Shown here: one piece after another, positions 1-11,116 of the stretch | Numbering within the stretch: the stretch's first letter is position 1 | Layout: every line of letters starts with the position of its first letter | NCBI RefSeq assembly: GCF_021390155.1 | Contig: NZ_CP089985.1 | Location: 3,917,001-3,981,000, forward strand | From: Pseudomonas sp. HN11 | GTDB lineage: Bacteria; Pseudomonadota; Gammaproteobacteria; Pseudomonadales; Pseudomonadaceae | DNA length: 64,000 bases | Reading direction: 5' to 3' | The notes under the pieces: model-generated | Told to the model about the DNA's origin: nothing | The model's database searches: none | Seen by the model: the letters and a program-made list of their open reading frames with translations, nothing else | Made by a program: the position numbers and the translations under genes

Positions 1-606
1 TTGATCGCCTTGCCGGGGATACCCTCGCAATTGCCAAGTCACCTGCTGCAACGTCGCCCGGACATTGCAGCGGCCGAGCGGCGAGTCTTTGCCGCCAACG
101 CCAACATCGGTGTGGCGAAGGCGGCGTGGTACCCGGATTTCAGTTTGAACGGGTTGATTGGCGGGCAGACTCAAGGCGTCGGCAACCTGCTGTCCGCCGG
201 CAATCGCTATTGGGCATTGGGGCCGTTGGTCAATTTGCCGATCTTCGATGGCGGTCGTCTAAGCGCCAACGAACGCCAAGCCAAGGCCGAATTTGAAGAG
301 GCGTCCGCGCAATACCGCAGCCAGGTGCTGAAAGCCGTGCGTGAAGTGGAAGACAACCTGGCACAACTGCGGGATTTGCAGCAGGAAGCCCAGGACGAAC
401 AAGCGGCGGCGGATGCAGCGCTGCACACGCAGGAACTGGCGATGAACAGCTATCAAGCGGGCGCGGTGAGCTACCTGGATGTGGTGACGGCGCAGACCGC
501 GGCGTTGCTGGCACAGCGGACGTTGCAGGCGGTGCAGACAAGGCAGTTGCAGGCGAGTGTCGGGCTGGTGACTGCCCTCGGTGGCGGCTGGCAACCCGGC
601 GCTTGA
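1..606 (+). CDS. RND-type efflux outer membrane factor, C-terminal part (5' truncated by window)
   Basis: The reading frame is open from the first base and ends at 606, so only about the last 200 residues are seen. They match the second half of NodT/OprM-type outer membrane factors: a SHLLQRRPDIAAAERR segment, a WYPDFSLNG beta-barrel strand, a long alpha-helical hairpin rich in Ala, Gln and Glu, and the usual LVTALGGGW ending. Such proteins form the trimeric exit duct of tripartite exporters. The partner pump and adaptor would lie left of the window. The family is clear; the substrate cannot be told. It resembles the complete opmQ product encoded at 39990-41393 in overall pattern. Confidence 0.88.
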   Translation: MIALPGIPSQLPSHLLQRRPDIAAAERRVFAANANIGVAKAAWYPDFSLNGLIGGQTQGVGNLLSAGNRYWALGPLVNLPIFDGGRLSANERQAKAEFEEASAQYRSQVLKAVREVEDNLAQLRDLQQEAQDEQAAADAALHTQELAMNSYQAGAVSYLDVVTAQTAALLAQRTLQAVQTRQLQASVGLVTALGGGWQPGA

Positions 607-626
607 TGACACCGCCAATCAACAAG

Positions 627-644
627 GAGCCGGCAAGCCGGCTC
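627..644. terminator. Hairpin between convergent genes
   Basis: A perfect inverted repeat with arms GAGCCGG and CCGGCTC around CAAG lies between the convergent ends of the outer membrane factor and the amidohydrolase. No clear T-run follows, so it may be a REP-like palindrome serving as a bidirectional terminator. Confidence 0.45.
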
Positions 645-659
645 AGTGGATGTAATGGC

Positions 660-1943
660 TTAGGCGGCGAGCTTGCCGCTGGCGATTGCCGCCGACGCCG
701 CCACCATTGCCCTTAACAACACTGCACACCCCGCTGCCAAATCATCCGGTGCTGCATTCTCGATTTCGTTATGGCTGATACCGCCTTCACACGGCACGAA
801 AATCATCCCCGCCGGCCCCAGTTCTGCGACGAAGATAGCGTCGTGCCCTGCCCCGCTGACGATATCCATGTTCGACAAGCCCAGGCTATTTGCCGCATTG
901 CGTACAGCGTCCACACAACCTTTGTCGAAATACAGCGGCGGGAAGTCCGCCGTGGGCTCCATTTCGAAACTCAGCCCGTGCTTGGCACAGGTCTCGTCGA
1001 TGACCTTGCGCACTTGGGCAATCATCGAATCCAGTCGGGCCGGTTCCAGATGACGCAAGTCCAAGGTCATGCGCACTTCGCCTGGAATGACGTTGCGCGA
1101 TCCCGGATAAGCCTGCAAGCAACCCACCGTCCCACACGCATGGGGTTGATGACCCAGCGCTGCCGCATTGACCGCCGCCACCACTGCTGCCGCGCCTACC
1201 AGGGCATCCTTGCGCAGGTGCATCGGCGTTGGTCCCGCATGCGCTTCAACCCCACGCAGCTTCAGGTCAAACCACTTCTGCCCCAGTGCGCCGAGCACCA
1301 CACCGATGGTTTTCTTCTCGTCCTCGAGAATCGGCCCTTGTTCGATGTGTGCTTCGAAATACGCCCCCACCTTATGCCCACTGACCGGCCGCGAGCCCGC
1401 GTAGCCAATCGCATTCAATGCATCGCCGACGCTTACACCGTCCACATCGACCTTGGCCAGCGTATCCGCCAGGGTGAACTTCTCGGCGAACACGCCGGAG
1501 CCCATCATGCACGGCGGAAAGCGCGAGCCCTCTTCGTTGGTCCACACCACCACTTCCAGCGGTGCCTCGGTTTCCACGTTCAGGTCATTGAGCGTGCGCA
1601 GCACTTCCACGCCCGCCAGCACACCAAAACAACCGTCGAACTTGCCACCGGTGGGCTGGGTGTCGATATGGCTGCCGGTCATCACCGGTGGCAGGCTGGG
1701 ATTCCGGCCGGGGCGGCGGGCGAAGATGTTGCCGATGCCATCGATGCTCACGGTACAACCAGCCTCCTCGCACCACTGTACGAACAGGTCGCGAGCCTTG
1801 CGGTCGAGGTCGGTAAGGGCCAGGCGGCATACGCCACCTTTGGGAGTGGCACCGAGTTTGGCCAGGTCCATCAGCGACTGCCACAAACGGTCGCGATTGA
1901 TGTGCTGATGGGTGGATTGCAGAACGTCGAGGGCAGCGTTCAT
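660..1943 (-). CDS. Zn-dependent amidohydrolase, probable N-carbamoyl-beta-alanine amidohydrolase (beta-ureidopropionase)
   Basis: A 427-residue M20-family amidase of the hydantoinase/carbamoylase group. Visible metal and catalytic motifs are MTGSHIDTQPTGGKFDG (His about 92), WTNEEGSRF (Glu about 137-138), HIEQGP and the C-terminal GGISHNEIE histidine. In the reductive pyrimidine pathway this enzyme releases beta-alanine, CO2 and ammonia from N-carbamoyl-beta-alanine. That reading fits the neighbours: an NCS1 transporter upstream on the same strand, and dihydropyrimidinase and the dihydropyrimidine dehydrogenase subunits divergent. The start has GAGGAGATC just upstream. A very similar protein, about three quarters identical by eye, is encoded at 48193-49461. 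N-carbamoyl-L-amino acid or allantoate hydrolysis cannot be excluded by motifs alone. Confidence 0.85.
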   Translation of the reverse strand: MNAALDVLQSTHQHINRDRLWQSLMDLAKLGATPKGGVCRLALTDLDRKARDLFVQWCEEAGCTVSIDGIGNIFARRPGRNPSLPPVMTGSHIDTQPTGGKFDGCFGVLAGVEVLRTLNDLNVETEAPLEVVVWTNEEGSRFPPCMMGSGVFAEKFTLADTLAKVDVDGVSVGDALNAIGYAGSRPVSGHKVGAYFEAHIEQGPILEDEKKTIGVVLGALGQKWFDLKLRGVEAHAGPTPMHLRKDALVGAAAVVAAVNAAALGHQPHACGTVGCLQAYPGSRNVIPGEVRMTLDLRHLEPARLDSMIAQVRKVIDETCAKHGLSFEMEPTADFPPLYFDKGCVDAVRNAANSLGLSNMDIVSGAGHDAIFVAELGPAGMIFVPCEGGISHNEIENAAPDDLAAGCAVLLRAMVAASAAIASGKLAA

Positions 1944-1989
1944 GGGGGATCTCCTCAGGCTTGACTACTTATGATTGGAATGCGGTCAA

Positions 1990-2085
1990 AAATGTGGGAG
2001 CGGGCTTGCTCGCGAAAGCAGGCTGTCAGTTGATAAATGCGGCGACTGACACACCGCCTTCGCGAGCAAGCCCGCTCCCACATTT
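1990..2085. repeat. REP doublet (REPIN) with perfect 27-bp inverted arms
   Basis: Two copies of the AATGTGGGAGCGGGCTTGCT type palindrome (1990-2016 and 2059-2085) face each other across 42 bases. The arms are perfect inverted repeats. The doublet sits in the 161-base gap between the NCS1 transporter and the amidohydrolase on the same transcript, where it may stabilise or attenuate the mRNA. Confidence 0.85.
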
Positions 2086-2104
2086 GGATTGCATTTCACT
2101 TCAG

Positions 2105-3592
2105 CTACAGCGGGGATTTGGCAGGCACGGGGCAGGCCCCGCGCTTGGCATTCAGGCCGTAATACAACAGGCCGCCCAACGCCGAACCGGTAAACCAGCC
2201 ATAGCTGTAGAACCAGCTGAACGCATCACTGCCCAGCGACAGCAAGGTCAGCACCACCGGTACGCCGAAGGCAAAAAATCCGCTCCAGTTCCACGCCGGG
2301 TACACGTCATCGCGGTAAAGGCCAGCCAGGTCCAGCTGCTGTTTGCGGGTGATGAAGTAGTCCACCACCATGATTCCGGCGATGGGCCCCAACAGGCTTG
2401 AATAGCCCAACAACCAATTGGAATACACGGTTTCCAGGCTCACATCGGAAACGATGAGCCCGAGCTTTTTCAGCAGCTCATGGCCCATCAGCGCGAGCCC
2501 GACAAGGCCGGTAAGGATCACGGCCGTGGTGCGGTTGATCAGCTTGGGGGCGATGTTCTGGAAGTCGTTGGTGGGTGACACAATGTTCGCCGCCGTGTTG
2601 GTGGACAAGGTGGCGATGATGATCAGCGCCATGGCGATGGCCACCCACACCGGGCTCTGGATATGGCCGATCAGGGTCACCGGGTCGGACACGCTGACAC
2701 CCACCAGCTTCACCGAAGCGGCGGTCATGATCACGCCGAGGGCGGCGAACAGGAACATGGTCAGCGGCAGGCCGAAAATCTGTCCGAGGATCTGGTCCTT
2801 CTGGCTTCTGGCGTAGCGGCTGAAGTCCGGGATATTCAGCGACAGGGTGGCCCAGAAACCCACCATCGCCGTAAGGCCGGCCATGAAGTAACCCGTGAGG
2901 CTCGCGCCTTCCGGACGTTTGGGCGCAATCGCCATCAACTCGCTGATCGACACATTGGGCATCGCCCACACCAAGAGGCCAATGCCCACCGCCACCAGCA
3001 ACGGCGCCGACAGGGTTTCCAGGCGTTTGATCGACTCGGCGCCACGCAGCACTACCCACAAATTCAGGCACCAGAAAATCATGAAACCGATCACTTCGCC
3101 GGTGCCGCCGAGGGACTTCCATCCCTCGAAAATCGAGCCCAGGAACAGGTGGATCGCCAGCCCGCCAAACATCGTCTGGATACCAAACCAGCCACAGGCC
3201 ACCAGCGCCCGGATCAAGCACGGCACGTTGGAACCGAGGATGCCGAACGATGAGCGCAGCAGCACTGGAAACGGTATGCCATATTTAGTGCCAGGGAAGG
3301 CGTTAAGCGTGAGCGGGATCAGCACCACGATGTTCGCCAGCAAAATCGCCATCAGCGCCTCGCCCACCGACAAGCCGAAATACGCGGTGAGTACCCCGCC
3401 CAAGGTGTAGGTGGGCACGCAGATCGACATACCGACCCATAGTGCGGTGATGTGCCATTTGTTCCAGGTGCGCTCCTGCACCTTGGTTGGTGCCATGTCG
3501 TGGTTGTAGCGAGGGCTGTCGAGGACGTCGGGGCCCGCGTCGAGTTCGTACAGGCCGTTGCGCTCAATGACTTGCGATTTGTTCTGTTGCAT
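2105..3592 (-). CDS. NCS1-family nucleobase:cation symporter
   Basis: A 495-residue inner membrane protein with about 12 hydrophobic segments and the NCS1 signature region near the N terminus (SPRYNHDMAPTKVQERTWNKW), followed by typical TM1 and TM2 sequence. NCS1 members bring in uracil, cytosine, allantoin or hydantoins with a cation. Its position in the pyrimidine catabolic cluster points to uracil/thymine or dihydropyrimidine uptake. It is transcribed away from the dihydropyrimidinase gene and precedes the amidohydrolase gene in the same direction. The start ATG has GGAGCGGCC before it. Substrate specificity is inferred from context only. Confidence 0.88.
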   Translation of the reverse strand: MQQNKSQVIERNGLYELDAGPDVLDSPRYNHDMAPTKVQERTWNKWHITALWVGMSICVPTYTLGGVLTAYFGLSVGEALMAILLANIVVLIPLTLNAFPGTKYGIPFPVLLRSSFGILGSNVPCLIRALVACGWFGIQTMFGGLAIHLFLGSIFEGWKSLGGTGEVIGFMIFWCLNLWVVLRGAESIKRLETLSAPLLVAVGIGLLVWAMPNVSISELMAIAPKRPEGASLTGYFMAGLTAMVGFWATLSLNIPDFSRYARSQKDQILGQIFGLPLTMFLFAALGVIMTAASVKLVGVSVSDPVTLIGHIQSPVWVAIAMALIIIATLSTNTAANIVSPTNDFQNIAPKLINRTTAVILTGLVGLALMGHELLKKLGLIVSDVSLETVYSNWLLGYSSLLGPIAGIMVVDYFITRKQQLDLAGLYRDDVYPAWNWSGFFAFGVPVVLTLLSLGSDAFSWFYSYGWFTGSALGGLLYYGLNAKRGACPVPAKSPL

Positions 3593-5623
<2,031 letters not shown>

Positions 5624-5630
5624 TACCGCA

Positions 5631-5728
5631 TTCGCGAGCAAGCCCGCTCCCACATTTGAACGTATTCCTCCAGACAAAACGGGATCGAATGGGGGAGCGG
5701 CGGTGCGACGATTCGACTTGCTCGCGAA
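5631..5728. repeat. REP doublet, right arm interrupted
   Basis: The left arm (5631-5657) is an intact TTCGCGAGCAAGCCCGCTCC-type REP. The inverted partner (about 5688-5728) shows GGGGGAGCGG and ACTTGCTCGCGAA separated by about 15 extra bases, a diverged or insertion-bearing REPIN between hydA and preT. Confidence 0.7.
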
Positions 5729-5800
5729 GAGGCCAGCACAGGCAACACAAAAACCAATGCCCGTCAGAGGCAGCACCAAAATAACCGTGAGGCCACCACC

Positions 5801-7168
5801 GTGATCCAGACCCTGACCCACCTCCCCCATCCCGTTGAGGATGGCGCCACCCTCGCCAGCCATTTCACCGACCTGGCGCCACCGCTCAATGCCCGCCAGG
5901 CGCAACTGGAAGCCTCGCGCTGCCTGTATTGCTACGACGCGCCCTGCGTGAACGCATGCCCCAGCGAGATCGATATCCCGTCGTTCATCCGCAACATCCA
6001 CACCGAAAACGTGCAGGGCGCCGCGCAGAAAATCCTCTCGGCCAACATCCTCGGCGGCAGCTGTGCGCGGGTGTGCCCTACGGAGATCCTGTGCCAGCAG
6101 GCCTGCGTGCGTAACAACGCCGAAGAATGCGCCCCAGTGCTGATTGGCCTGCTGCAACGCTATGCCGTCGACAATGCGCACTTCACCGAACACCCTTTCC
6201 AGCGTGCCGCTCCAACAGGCAAGCGCATCGCCGTGGTCGGCGCCGGGCCTGCCGGGTTGGCCTGCGCCCACCGCAGCGCCTTGCACGGCCACGACGTGGT
6301 GATCTTCGAAGCGCGGGAAAAGGCCGGCGGCCTGAATGAATACGGGATCGCCAAGTACAAACTGGTGGATGACTTCGCGCAGAAGGAACTGGATTTCCTG
6401 CTGCAGATCGGCGGCATCGAAATCCGTCATGGCCAGCGCCTGGGGGACAATCTCACCCTCAGCGAACTGCATCAGCAATTCGACTCAGTGTTCCTCGGCC
6501 TCGGCCTGGCCGCGAGCAAACAGCTCGGGCTACCCTTTGAGGACGCCCCCGGACTGCTCGCCGCCACTGACTACATCCGCGAACTGCGCCAGGCCGACGA
6601 CCTGACCCAACTGCCGCTGGCCGACCGCTGCATCGTGCTTGGCGCCGGCAACACCGCCATCGACATGGCCGTGCAAATGGCCCGCCTTGGTGCCCGCGAC
6701 GTCAACCTCGTCTACCGCCGTGGTTTGGCGGACATGGGCGCGACCCATCACGAACAGGACATCGCCAAGGCCAACCAGGTACGCCTGCTGACCTGGGCCC
6801 AGCCGGAAGAAGTGCTACTGAATGATCAGGGCCATGTACGTGGCATGCGCTTCTTGCGCACCCGTATGGAAAATGGCCGTCTGCACCCCACTGGCGAAAC
6901 CTTCGAACTGGCCGCTGATGCGATCTTCAAAGCCATCGGCCAGGGCTTCGACAATGAAGCGCTGCATGACCCGCTGGCCCAGCAACTGCACCGTGTCGGG
7001 GAGAGGATCTTCGTCGACGAACACCTGCGCACCAGTATTCCAGGTGTGTACGCGGGTGGCGATTGCGTCAGCCTCGGCCAGGACCTCACCGTGCAGGCCG
7101 TGCAACACGGCAAGCTGGCCGCCGAGGCCATGCACGCCCAACTCATGCTGAATGTGGAGGCTGCGTAA
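5801..7168 (+). CDS. preT: NAD(P)-dependent dihydropyrimidine dehydrogenase, flavin/iron-sulfur subunit PreT
   Basis: 455 residues from a GTG start. The N terminus carries the two-cluster ferredoxin-like domain of GltD/PreT proteins (Cys 41, 44, 49, 53 and 88, 92, 98, 102). Then follow an FAD-binding GAGPAGLACAHRS motif (about 149), an NAD(P) GAGNTAIDMA motif and the C-terminal FAD motif GVYAGGDC. It passes electrons from the pyridine nucleotide to PreA, which reduces uracil and thymine. The stop overlaps the preA start by one base (TAATG), so the two are translationally coupled. The pseudomonad literature calls this subunit PydX. Confidence 0.93.
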   Translation: MIQTLTHLPHPVEDGATLASHFTDLAPPLNARQAQLEASRCLYCYDAPCVNACPSEIDIPSFIRNIHTENVQGAAQKILSANILGGSCARVCPTEILCQQACVRNNAEECAPVLIGLLQRYAVDNAHFTEHPFQRAAPTGKRIAVVGAGPAGLACAHRSALHGHDVVIFEAREKAGGLNEYGIAKYKLVDDFAQKELDFLLQIGGIEIRHGQRLGDNLTLSELHQQFDSVFLGLGLAASKQLGLPFEDAPGLLAATDYIRELRQADDLTQLPLADRCIVLGAGNTAIDMAVQMARLGARDVNLVYRRGLADMGATHHEQDIAKANQVRLLTWAQPEEVLLNDQGHVRGMRFLRTRMENGRLHPTGETFELAADAIFKAIGQGFDNEALHDPLAQQLHRVGERIFVDEHLRTSIPGVYAGGDCVSLGQDLTVQAVQHGKLAAEAMHAQLMLNVEAA

Positions 7169-8442
7169 TGGCCGATCTCTCGATTGTATTTGCCGGTATC
7201 AAAGCCCCCAACCCGTTCTGGCTGGCCTCCGCGCCACCCACTGACAAGGCCTACAACGTGGTGCGTGCCTTCGAAGCCGGTTGGGGCGGCGTGGTGTGGA
7301 AAACCCTGGGCGAGGATCCGGCCGCGGTGAACGTGTCGTCACGCTACTCAGCGCACTACGGCGCTAACCGGGAAGTGTTGGGCATCAACAATATCGAGCT
7401 GATCACGGACCGCTCCCTGGCGATCAACCTGCAGGAAATCACCCAGGTGAAAAAGGACTGGCCCGACCGTGCGCTGATCGTGTCGTTGATGGTGCCGTGC
7501 GTTGAAGAATCCTGGAAAAACATCCTGCCCCTGGTGGAAGCCACGGGTTGCGACGGTATCGAACTGAACTTCGGCTGTCCCCACGGCATGCCCGAACGCG
7601 GCATGGGCGCGGCGGTGGGCCAGGTGCCGGAATATGTGGAACAGGTAACGCGCTGGTGCAAGACCTATTGCTCGCTGCCGGTGATCGTCAAGCTCACGCC
7701 GAATATCACCGACATCCGCGTGGCGGCACGGGCGGCGTATCGCGGCGGCGCGGATGCGGTGTCGCTGATCAACACCATCAACTCCATCACCAGCGTCGAC
7801 CTGGAACGCATGGTCGCGCTGCCGGTGGTCGGTACCCAAAGCACCCATGGCGGCTATTGCGGTTCGGCGGTCAAGCCGATCGCGCTGAACATGGTCGCCG
7901 AAATCGCCCGCGACCCGCAGACCCAGGGCCTGCCGATTTGCGGCATTGGCGGCATCGGCAACTGGCGTGATGCGGCGGAATTCGTCGCCTTGGGCTGCGG
8001 TGCGGTGCAGGTGTGCACGGCGGCGATGCTGCATGGGTTTCGGATTGTCGAAGAGATGAAGGACGGGTTGTCACGGTGGATGGACAGCCAAGGCTACAAA
8101 AGCCTGCAGGACTTTTCCGGGCGCGCGGTGGGCAACACGACGGACTGGAAGTACCTGGACATCAACTATCAGGTCATCGCAAAGATCGATCAGGCAGCGT
8201 GCATTGGCTGCGGACGTTGCCACATTGCCTGTGAGGACACGTCGCACCAGGCCATCGCCAGCTTGAAACAGGCGGATGGCACGCATAAATACGAGGTGAT
8301 CGATGATGAGTGTGTGGGCTGCAACCTTTGCCAGATCACCTGCCCGGTGGCGGACTGTATCGAGATGGTGCCGATGGACACGGGCAAGCCGTTCTTGAAT
8401 TGGACGCAGGATCCGCGCAACCCGTATCGAGAGGCTGTGTAA
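7168..8442 (+). CDS. preA: NAD-dependent dihydropyrimidine dehydrogenase, catalytic subunit PreA
   Basis: 424 residues from ATG 7168. The N-terminal two thirds is an FMN-binding dihydroorotate-dehydrogenase-like barrel (LASAPPTDKAYNVVRAFEAGW, LNFGCPHGMPERGMGAA with the active-site Cys, VIVKLTPNITDI). The C terminus has two 4Fe-4S motifs, CIGCGRCHIAC and CVGCNLCQITC. It carries the pyrimidine-binding active site of the first reductive step of uracil/thymine breakdown. Longer upstream starts are inside preT and improbable. A GC-rich hairpin follows the stop at 8454-8497. Confidence 0.95.
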   Translation: MADLSIVFAGIKAPNPFWLASAPPTDKAYNVVRAFEAGWGGVVWKTLGEDPAAVNVSSRYSAHYGANREVLGINNIELITDRSLAINLQEITQVKKDWPDRALIVSLMVPCVEESWKNILPLVEATGCDGIELNFGCPHGMPERGMGAAVGQVPEYVEQVTRWCKTYCSLPVIVKLTPNITDIRVAARAAYRGGADAVSLINTINSITSVDLERMVALPVVGTQSTHGGYCGSAVKPIALNMVAEIARDPQTQGLPICGIGGIGNWRDAAEFVALGCGAVQVCTAAMLHGFRIVEEMKDGLSRWMDSQGYKSLQDFSGRAVGNTTDWKYLDINYQVIAKIDQAACIGCGRCHIACEDTSHQAIASLKQADGTHKYEVIDDECVGCNLCQITCPVADCIEMVPMDTGKPFLNWTQDPRNPYREAV

Positions 8443-8453
8443 TCCGAAATATT

Positions 8454-8497
8454 GTGGTGAGCGCGCTTGCCTCGCGCGGGGCAAGCCCGCTCACCAC
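8454..8497. terminator. Long hairpin after preA
   Basis: Arms GTGGTGAGCGCGCTTGCC and GGCAAGCCCGCTCACCAC pair over 18 bases with one mismatch, between the convergent preA and TetR genes. It is a REP variant without a strong T-run and probably ends transcription from both sides. Confidence 0.55.
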
Positions 8498-8521
8498 AAA
8501 AATGGGATCAGCTAACCGATA

Positions 8522-9142
8522 TCAAGGCTCCAACCCAATCCCCCGCAAAATCACACCTGTCACCGTCTGAATCGCCTTCTCGAACTGCATGTCCGACAGC
8601 GGCTGGTGGTCATTCAGGATCTTCACCTGATGATCAAAGTCGGCGTAGTGCTGGGTCGACGCCCAGATCATGTACAGCAGGCTCGACGGCTCCACCGGCA
8701 GGATGCGTTTGTCTTCAACCCATTGGCGAATTTTCGCTTCCTTCATCTTGGCCCAGTCGTACAGGCTTTCATCCAACGCCTCACCGAGCGTCGGCGCGCC
8801 GTGGATGATTTCATTGGCCCAGACTTTTGAACCATAAGGCCGAGTGCGCGAGCGTTGCATCTTGGCGCGGATGTAGCTGCTGAGCACCACCCGTGGATCG
8901 TCGAAGGTTTCGAAGCTCAGGGCGTCCTGCTTCCACACTTCCAGCAGGTCGAACAGCACCGCGCTGTACAGCTCGCTCTTGGTGGTGAAGTAGTAATGCA
9001 GGTTGGAGCGCGGCAGTTGCACTTCTTCGGCGATGTCGGCCATGGCAGTGCTGCCATAGCCTTTTTCAGCGAAGACTTTCTCCGCGGCCAGCAGGATTTT
9101 CTCGACGTTGACCCGACGAATTCCGATCTTGTGATTGCCCAT
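8522..9142 (-). CDS. TetR-family transcriptional regulator, probable regulator of pyrimidine catabolism
   Basis: 206 residues when started at ATG 9142, which has GGGAGC in front; an alternative upstream start at 9271 would add 43 residues unlike a TetR N terminus. The helix-turn-helix is clear (ILLAAEKVFAEKGYGSTAMA ... LPRSNLHYYFTTKSELY, residues about 12-60). The C-terminal part resembles the RutR-like group that responds to pyrimidines. Its place beside preA suggests that it controls the hydA-preT-preA and transporter-amidohydrolase transcripts, possibly through the palindrome at 4086-4109. Confidence 0.88.
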   Translation of the reverse strand: MGNHKIGIRRVNVEKILLAAEKVFAEKGYGSTAMADIAEEVQLPRSNLHYYFTTKSELYSAVLFDLLEVWKQDALSFETFDDPRVVLSSYIRAKMQRSRTRPYGSKVWANEIIHGAPTLGEALDESLYDWAKMKEAKIRQWVEDKRILPVEPSSLLYMIWASTQHYADFDHQVKILNDHQPLSDMQFEKAIQTVTGVILRGIGLEP

Positions 9143-9285
9143 AAGGGCTCCCTGACAACAACTAGGCTTAAAGACTACCATCGGCTCTAGATCGCGGCGA
9201 CAGGCCATAATGAAACTTCTGACGCGAACCTTTCCCCTGGAAATCGGATTGGTTAGGATCGCGGTCCCCATGAAGGATCATTGCA

Positions 9286-9735
9286 ATGACTATTCGACCT
9301 CGCGTGGCCACCGACGACCCGGTGCTGGGCGCACTGTGGGAGCGCTCGGTGCGGGCCACTCATGACTTCCTCCCCGAGGATGACATTCAACGTCTGCTGC
9401 CGCTGGTACGCGATACCTACCTGCCAATGCCCGCACTGGATGTGTGGGTGTATGAAGATCCACACGGCATTGCCGGTTTCATCGGCACCGGCGGGCACAA
9501 TGTGGAGATGCTGTTCATCGAACCCGACCGCCGTGGCCAAGGCATCGGCCGCCAGCTGCTGGACCACGCCCGCGCGCGACACGACACCCTCACGGTGGAT
9601 GTGAACGAACAAAACCCCCAGGCCGTGGGGTTCTACCTGCACTATGGTTTTATCCAGGTCGCGCGCTCGCCGCTGGATGGCGAAGGCAAGCCCTTTCCCT
9701 TGCTGCACATGGCTCTACCGACTCCCAGACCCTGA
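9286..9735 (+). CDS. GNAT-family N-acetyltransferase
   Basis: 149 residues with an AAGGA upstream of the ATG. The acetyl-CoA loop is visible in IEPDRRGQGIGRQLLDHARA (about 80-100), followed by the YjaB/PhnO-type ending VNEQNPQAVGFYLHYGF. The acceptor substrate is unknown. The gene lies only 12 bases before copC and could be cotranscribed with copC-copD, but nothing in the protein suggests a copper role. Confidence 0.85.
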   Translation: MTIRPRVATDDPVLGALWERSVRATHDFLPEDDIQRLLPLVRDTYLPMPALDVWVYEDPHGIAGFIGTGGHNVEMLFIEPDRRGQGIGRQLLDHARARHDTLTVDVNEQNPQAVGFYLHYGFIQVARSPLDGEGKPFPLLHMALPTPRP

Positions 9736-9747
9736 AGGTATTGAACA

Positions 9748-10113
9748 ATGTTGATCAAGAAAAGCCTCAACACCATCGTCCTGCTCACCTCTCTGCTGGG
9801 CGCCTCGGCGGCGTTTGCCCATGCTCACCTCAAGAGCGCGGAACCGGCAGCCGACAGCCGCGTCGCCGCGCCTAAAGACCTGCGCCTGACCTTCAGCGAA
9901 GGTGTCGAGTCCACCTTCACCAAGGTGTCCCTGAGCAAGGACGGCACCGAGGTCGCTATCAAGGGCCTGGAAACCCCGGACGCCGACAAGAAAGTTTTGA
10001 TCGTCACCCCAGCCGCACCACTGGCCGCCGGCACCTACAAAGTGGTGTGGAACGCGGTTTCGGTCGACACTCACAAGAGCAACGGTGAATACAGCTTCAA
10101 GGTTGGCCAGTAA
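9748..10113 (+). CDS. copC: CopC-family periplasmic copper-binding protein
   Basis: 121 residues: signal peptide to ASAAFAHAHL with the predicted mature N-terminal His, then the CopC beta-barrel ending VSVDTHKSNGEYSFKV, which supplies another His ligand. The methionine-rich Cu(I) loop of Pseudomonas syringae CopC is absent, which suggests a Cu(II)-only type. CopC hands copper to the membrane protein CopD, whose gene begins three bases after this stop. Copper-responsive regulator genes are not seen nearby. Confidence 0.88.
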   Translation: MLIKKSLNTIVLLTSLLGASAAFAHAHLKSAEPAADSRVAAPKDLRLTFSEGVESTFTKVSLSKDGTEVAIKGLETPDADKKVLIVTPAAPLAAGTYKVVWNAVSVDTHKSNGEYSFKVGQ

Positions 10114-10116
10114 CCC

Positions 10117-10974
10117 ATGGCGACGCTGCTGGTGCTGTGCCGCTTTGTGCATTTCATCGTCGTGTTGTTGATGTTCGGGGCCTGTGTGTTCAGGCCTTGG
10201 CTGATGGGCGCTGAACCGCAACCGGTACTCGACCGGCAACTTCACCGTACCACCCGTGGGCTGGCTTGGCTGGGGCTGTTTTCCGGCGTGGCCTGGCTAT
10301 TGTTGATTACCGCCAGCATGGCGGGCAGCTGGGATGCGGCGCTGCAGCCGGCCACCGTGCAGTTGGTGCTGGGCAAGACCTTCTTTGGCCAAGTGTGGGT
10401 GTGGCACCTGTTGCTGAACCTGGTTCTGGTGATCGTGCTGATCAAACCCTGGCGGACGCTGCGACTGCCGGTCATTGCGCTGTTGTTGGCGACCTTGGCG
10501 CCGGTCGGCCATGGCGCCATGCTCGATGGGCTCAGCGGGCGATTGCTGATCCTCAACCAGGTGGTACATCTGGTCTGCGTCGGTGCCTGGCTCGGCGGCT
10601 TGCTGTTGCTGGTGTTGATCCTCAGGCAATCGCCAGCCTTGGCGCTGGAGCCGATCCTGCGGCGGTTCAGCGGCGTGGGCTACGGCCTGGTCGCCGGTTT
10701 GCTGGTGACCGGCTTGATCAACGTGCGCGTACTGACTGGGCAACTGTGGCCTACGCCGTTGTTCAATGGGTTCGCGCTGATTCTGTTGATCAAGGTGCTG
10801 CTGGTGCTGGGCATGCTGGCGTTGGCGCTGCTTAACCGGCTGTGCATAGAGCGCTGTGAACAACATCTGCGCAGTCTGAAGTCCAGCGTGATGCTGGAAT
10901 GGTTACTGGGTGTTGCCGCAGTCGCGGCCGTTTCCCTTCTTGGCACCTTGCCCCCCATGGTGATGGCGGGTTGA
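10117..10974 (+). CDS. copD: CopD-family inner membrane copper transport protein
   Basis: 285 residues with about eight hydrophobic helices and conserved His positions (FVHFIVVLLMFG, LNQVVHLVCVGAWLGGLLLL). CopD is thought to take copper across the inner membrane together with periplasmic CopC. Three bases separate it from copC. Family placement is good; direct evidence for transport in the family is limited. Confidence 0.87.
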   Translation: MATLLVLCRFVHFIVVLLMFGACVFRPWLMGAEPQPVLDRQLHRTTRGLAWLGLFSGVAWLLLITASMAGSWDAALQPATVQLVLGKTFFGQVWVWHLLLNLVLVIVLIKPWRTLRLPVIALLLATLAPVGHGAMLDGLSGRLLILNQVVHLVCVGAWLGGLLLLVLILRQSPALALEPILRRFSGVGYGLVAGLLVTGLINVRVLTGQLWPTPLFNGFALILLIKVLLVLGMLALALLNRLCIERCEQHLRSLKSSVMLEWLLGVAAVAAVSLLGTLPPMVMAG

Positions 10975-11060
10975 AGACCTTACCGCCTCCGTCCCCAAGC
11001 AAGTCATCGCATAACTTCTGATTGACAATCCCGGAAAACCCCGCAAATATCCGATTCAAT

Positions 11061-11073
11061 GTTGTACGACAAC
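11061..11073. promoter_or_regulatory. GTTGT-ACG-ACAAC palindrome upstream of the OprD porin
   Basis: A GntR/FadR-like inverted repeat 44 bases before the porin start. A near-identical site, GTCATACGACAAC, occurs at 12578-12590 before the uronate dehydrogenase gene, suggesting shared control. Confidence 0.45.
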
Positions 11074-11116
11074 GTATAACAAATAATAAAAACAACAAAA
11101 GAAAGGGAGCTTCACT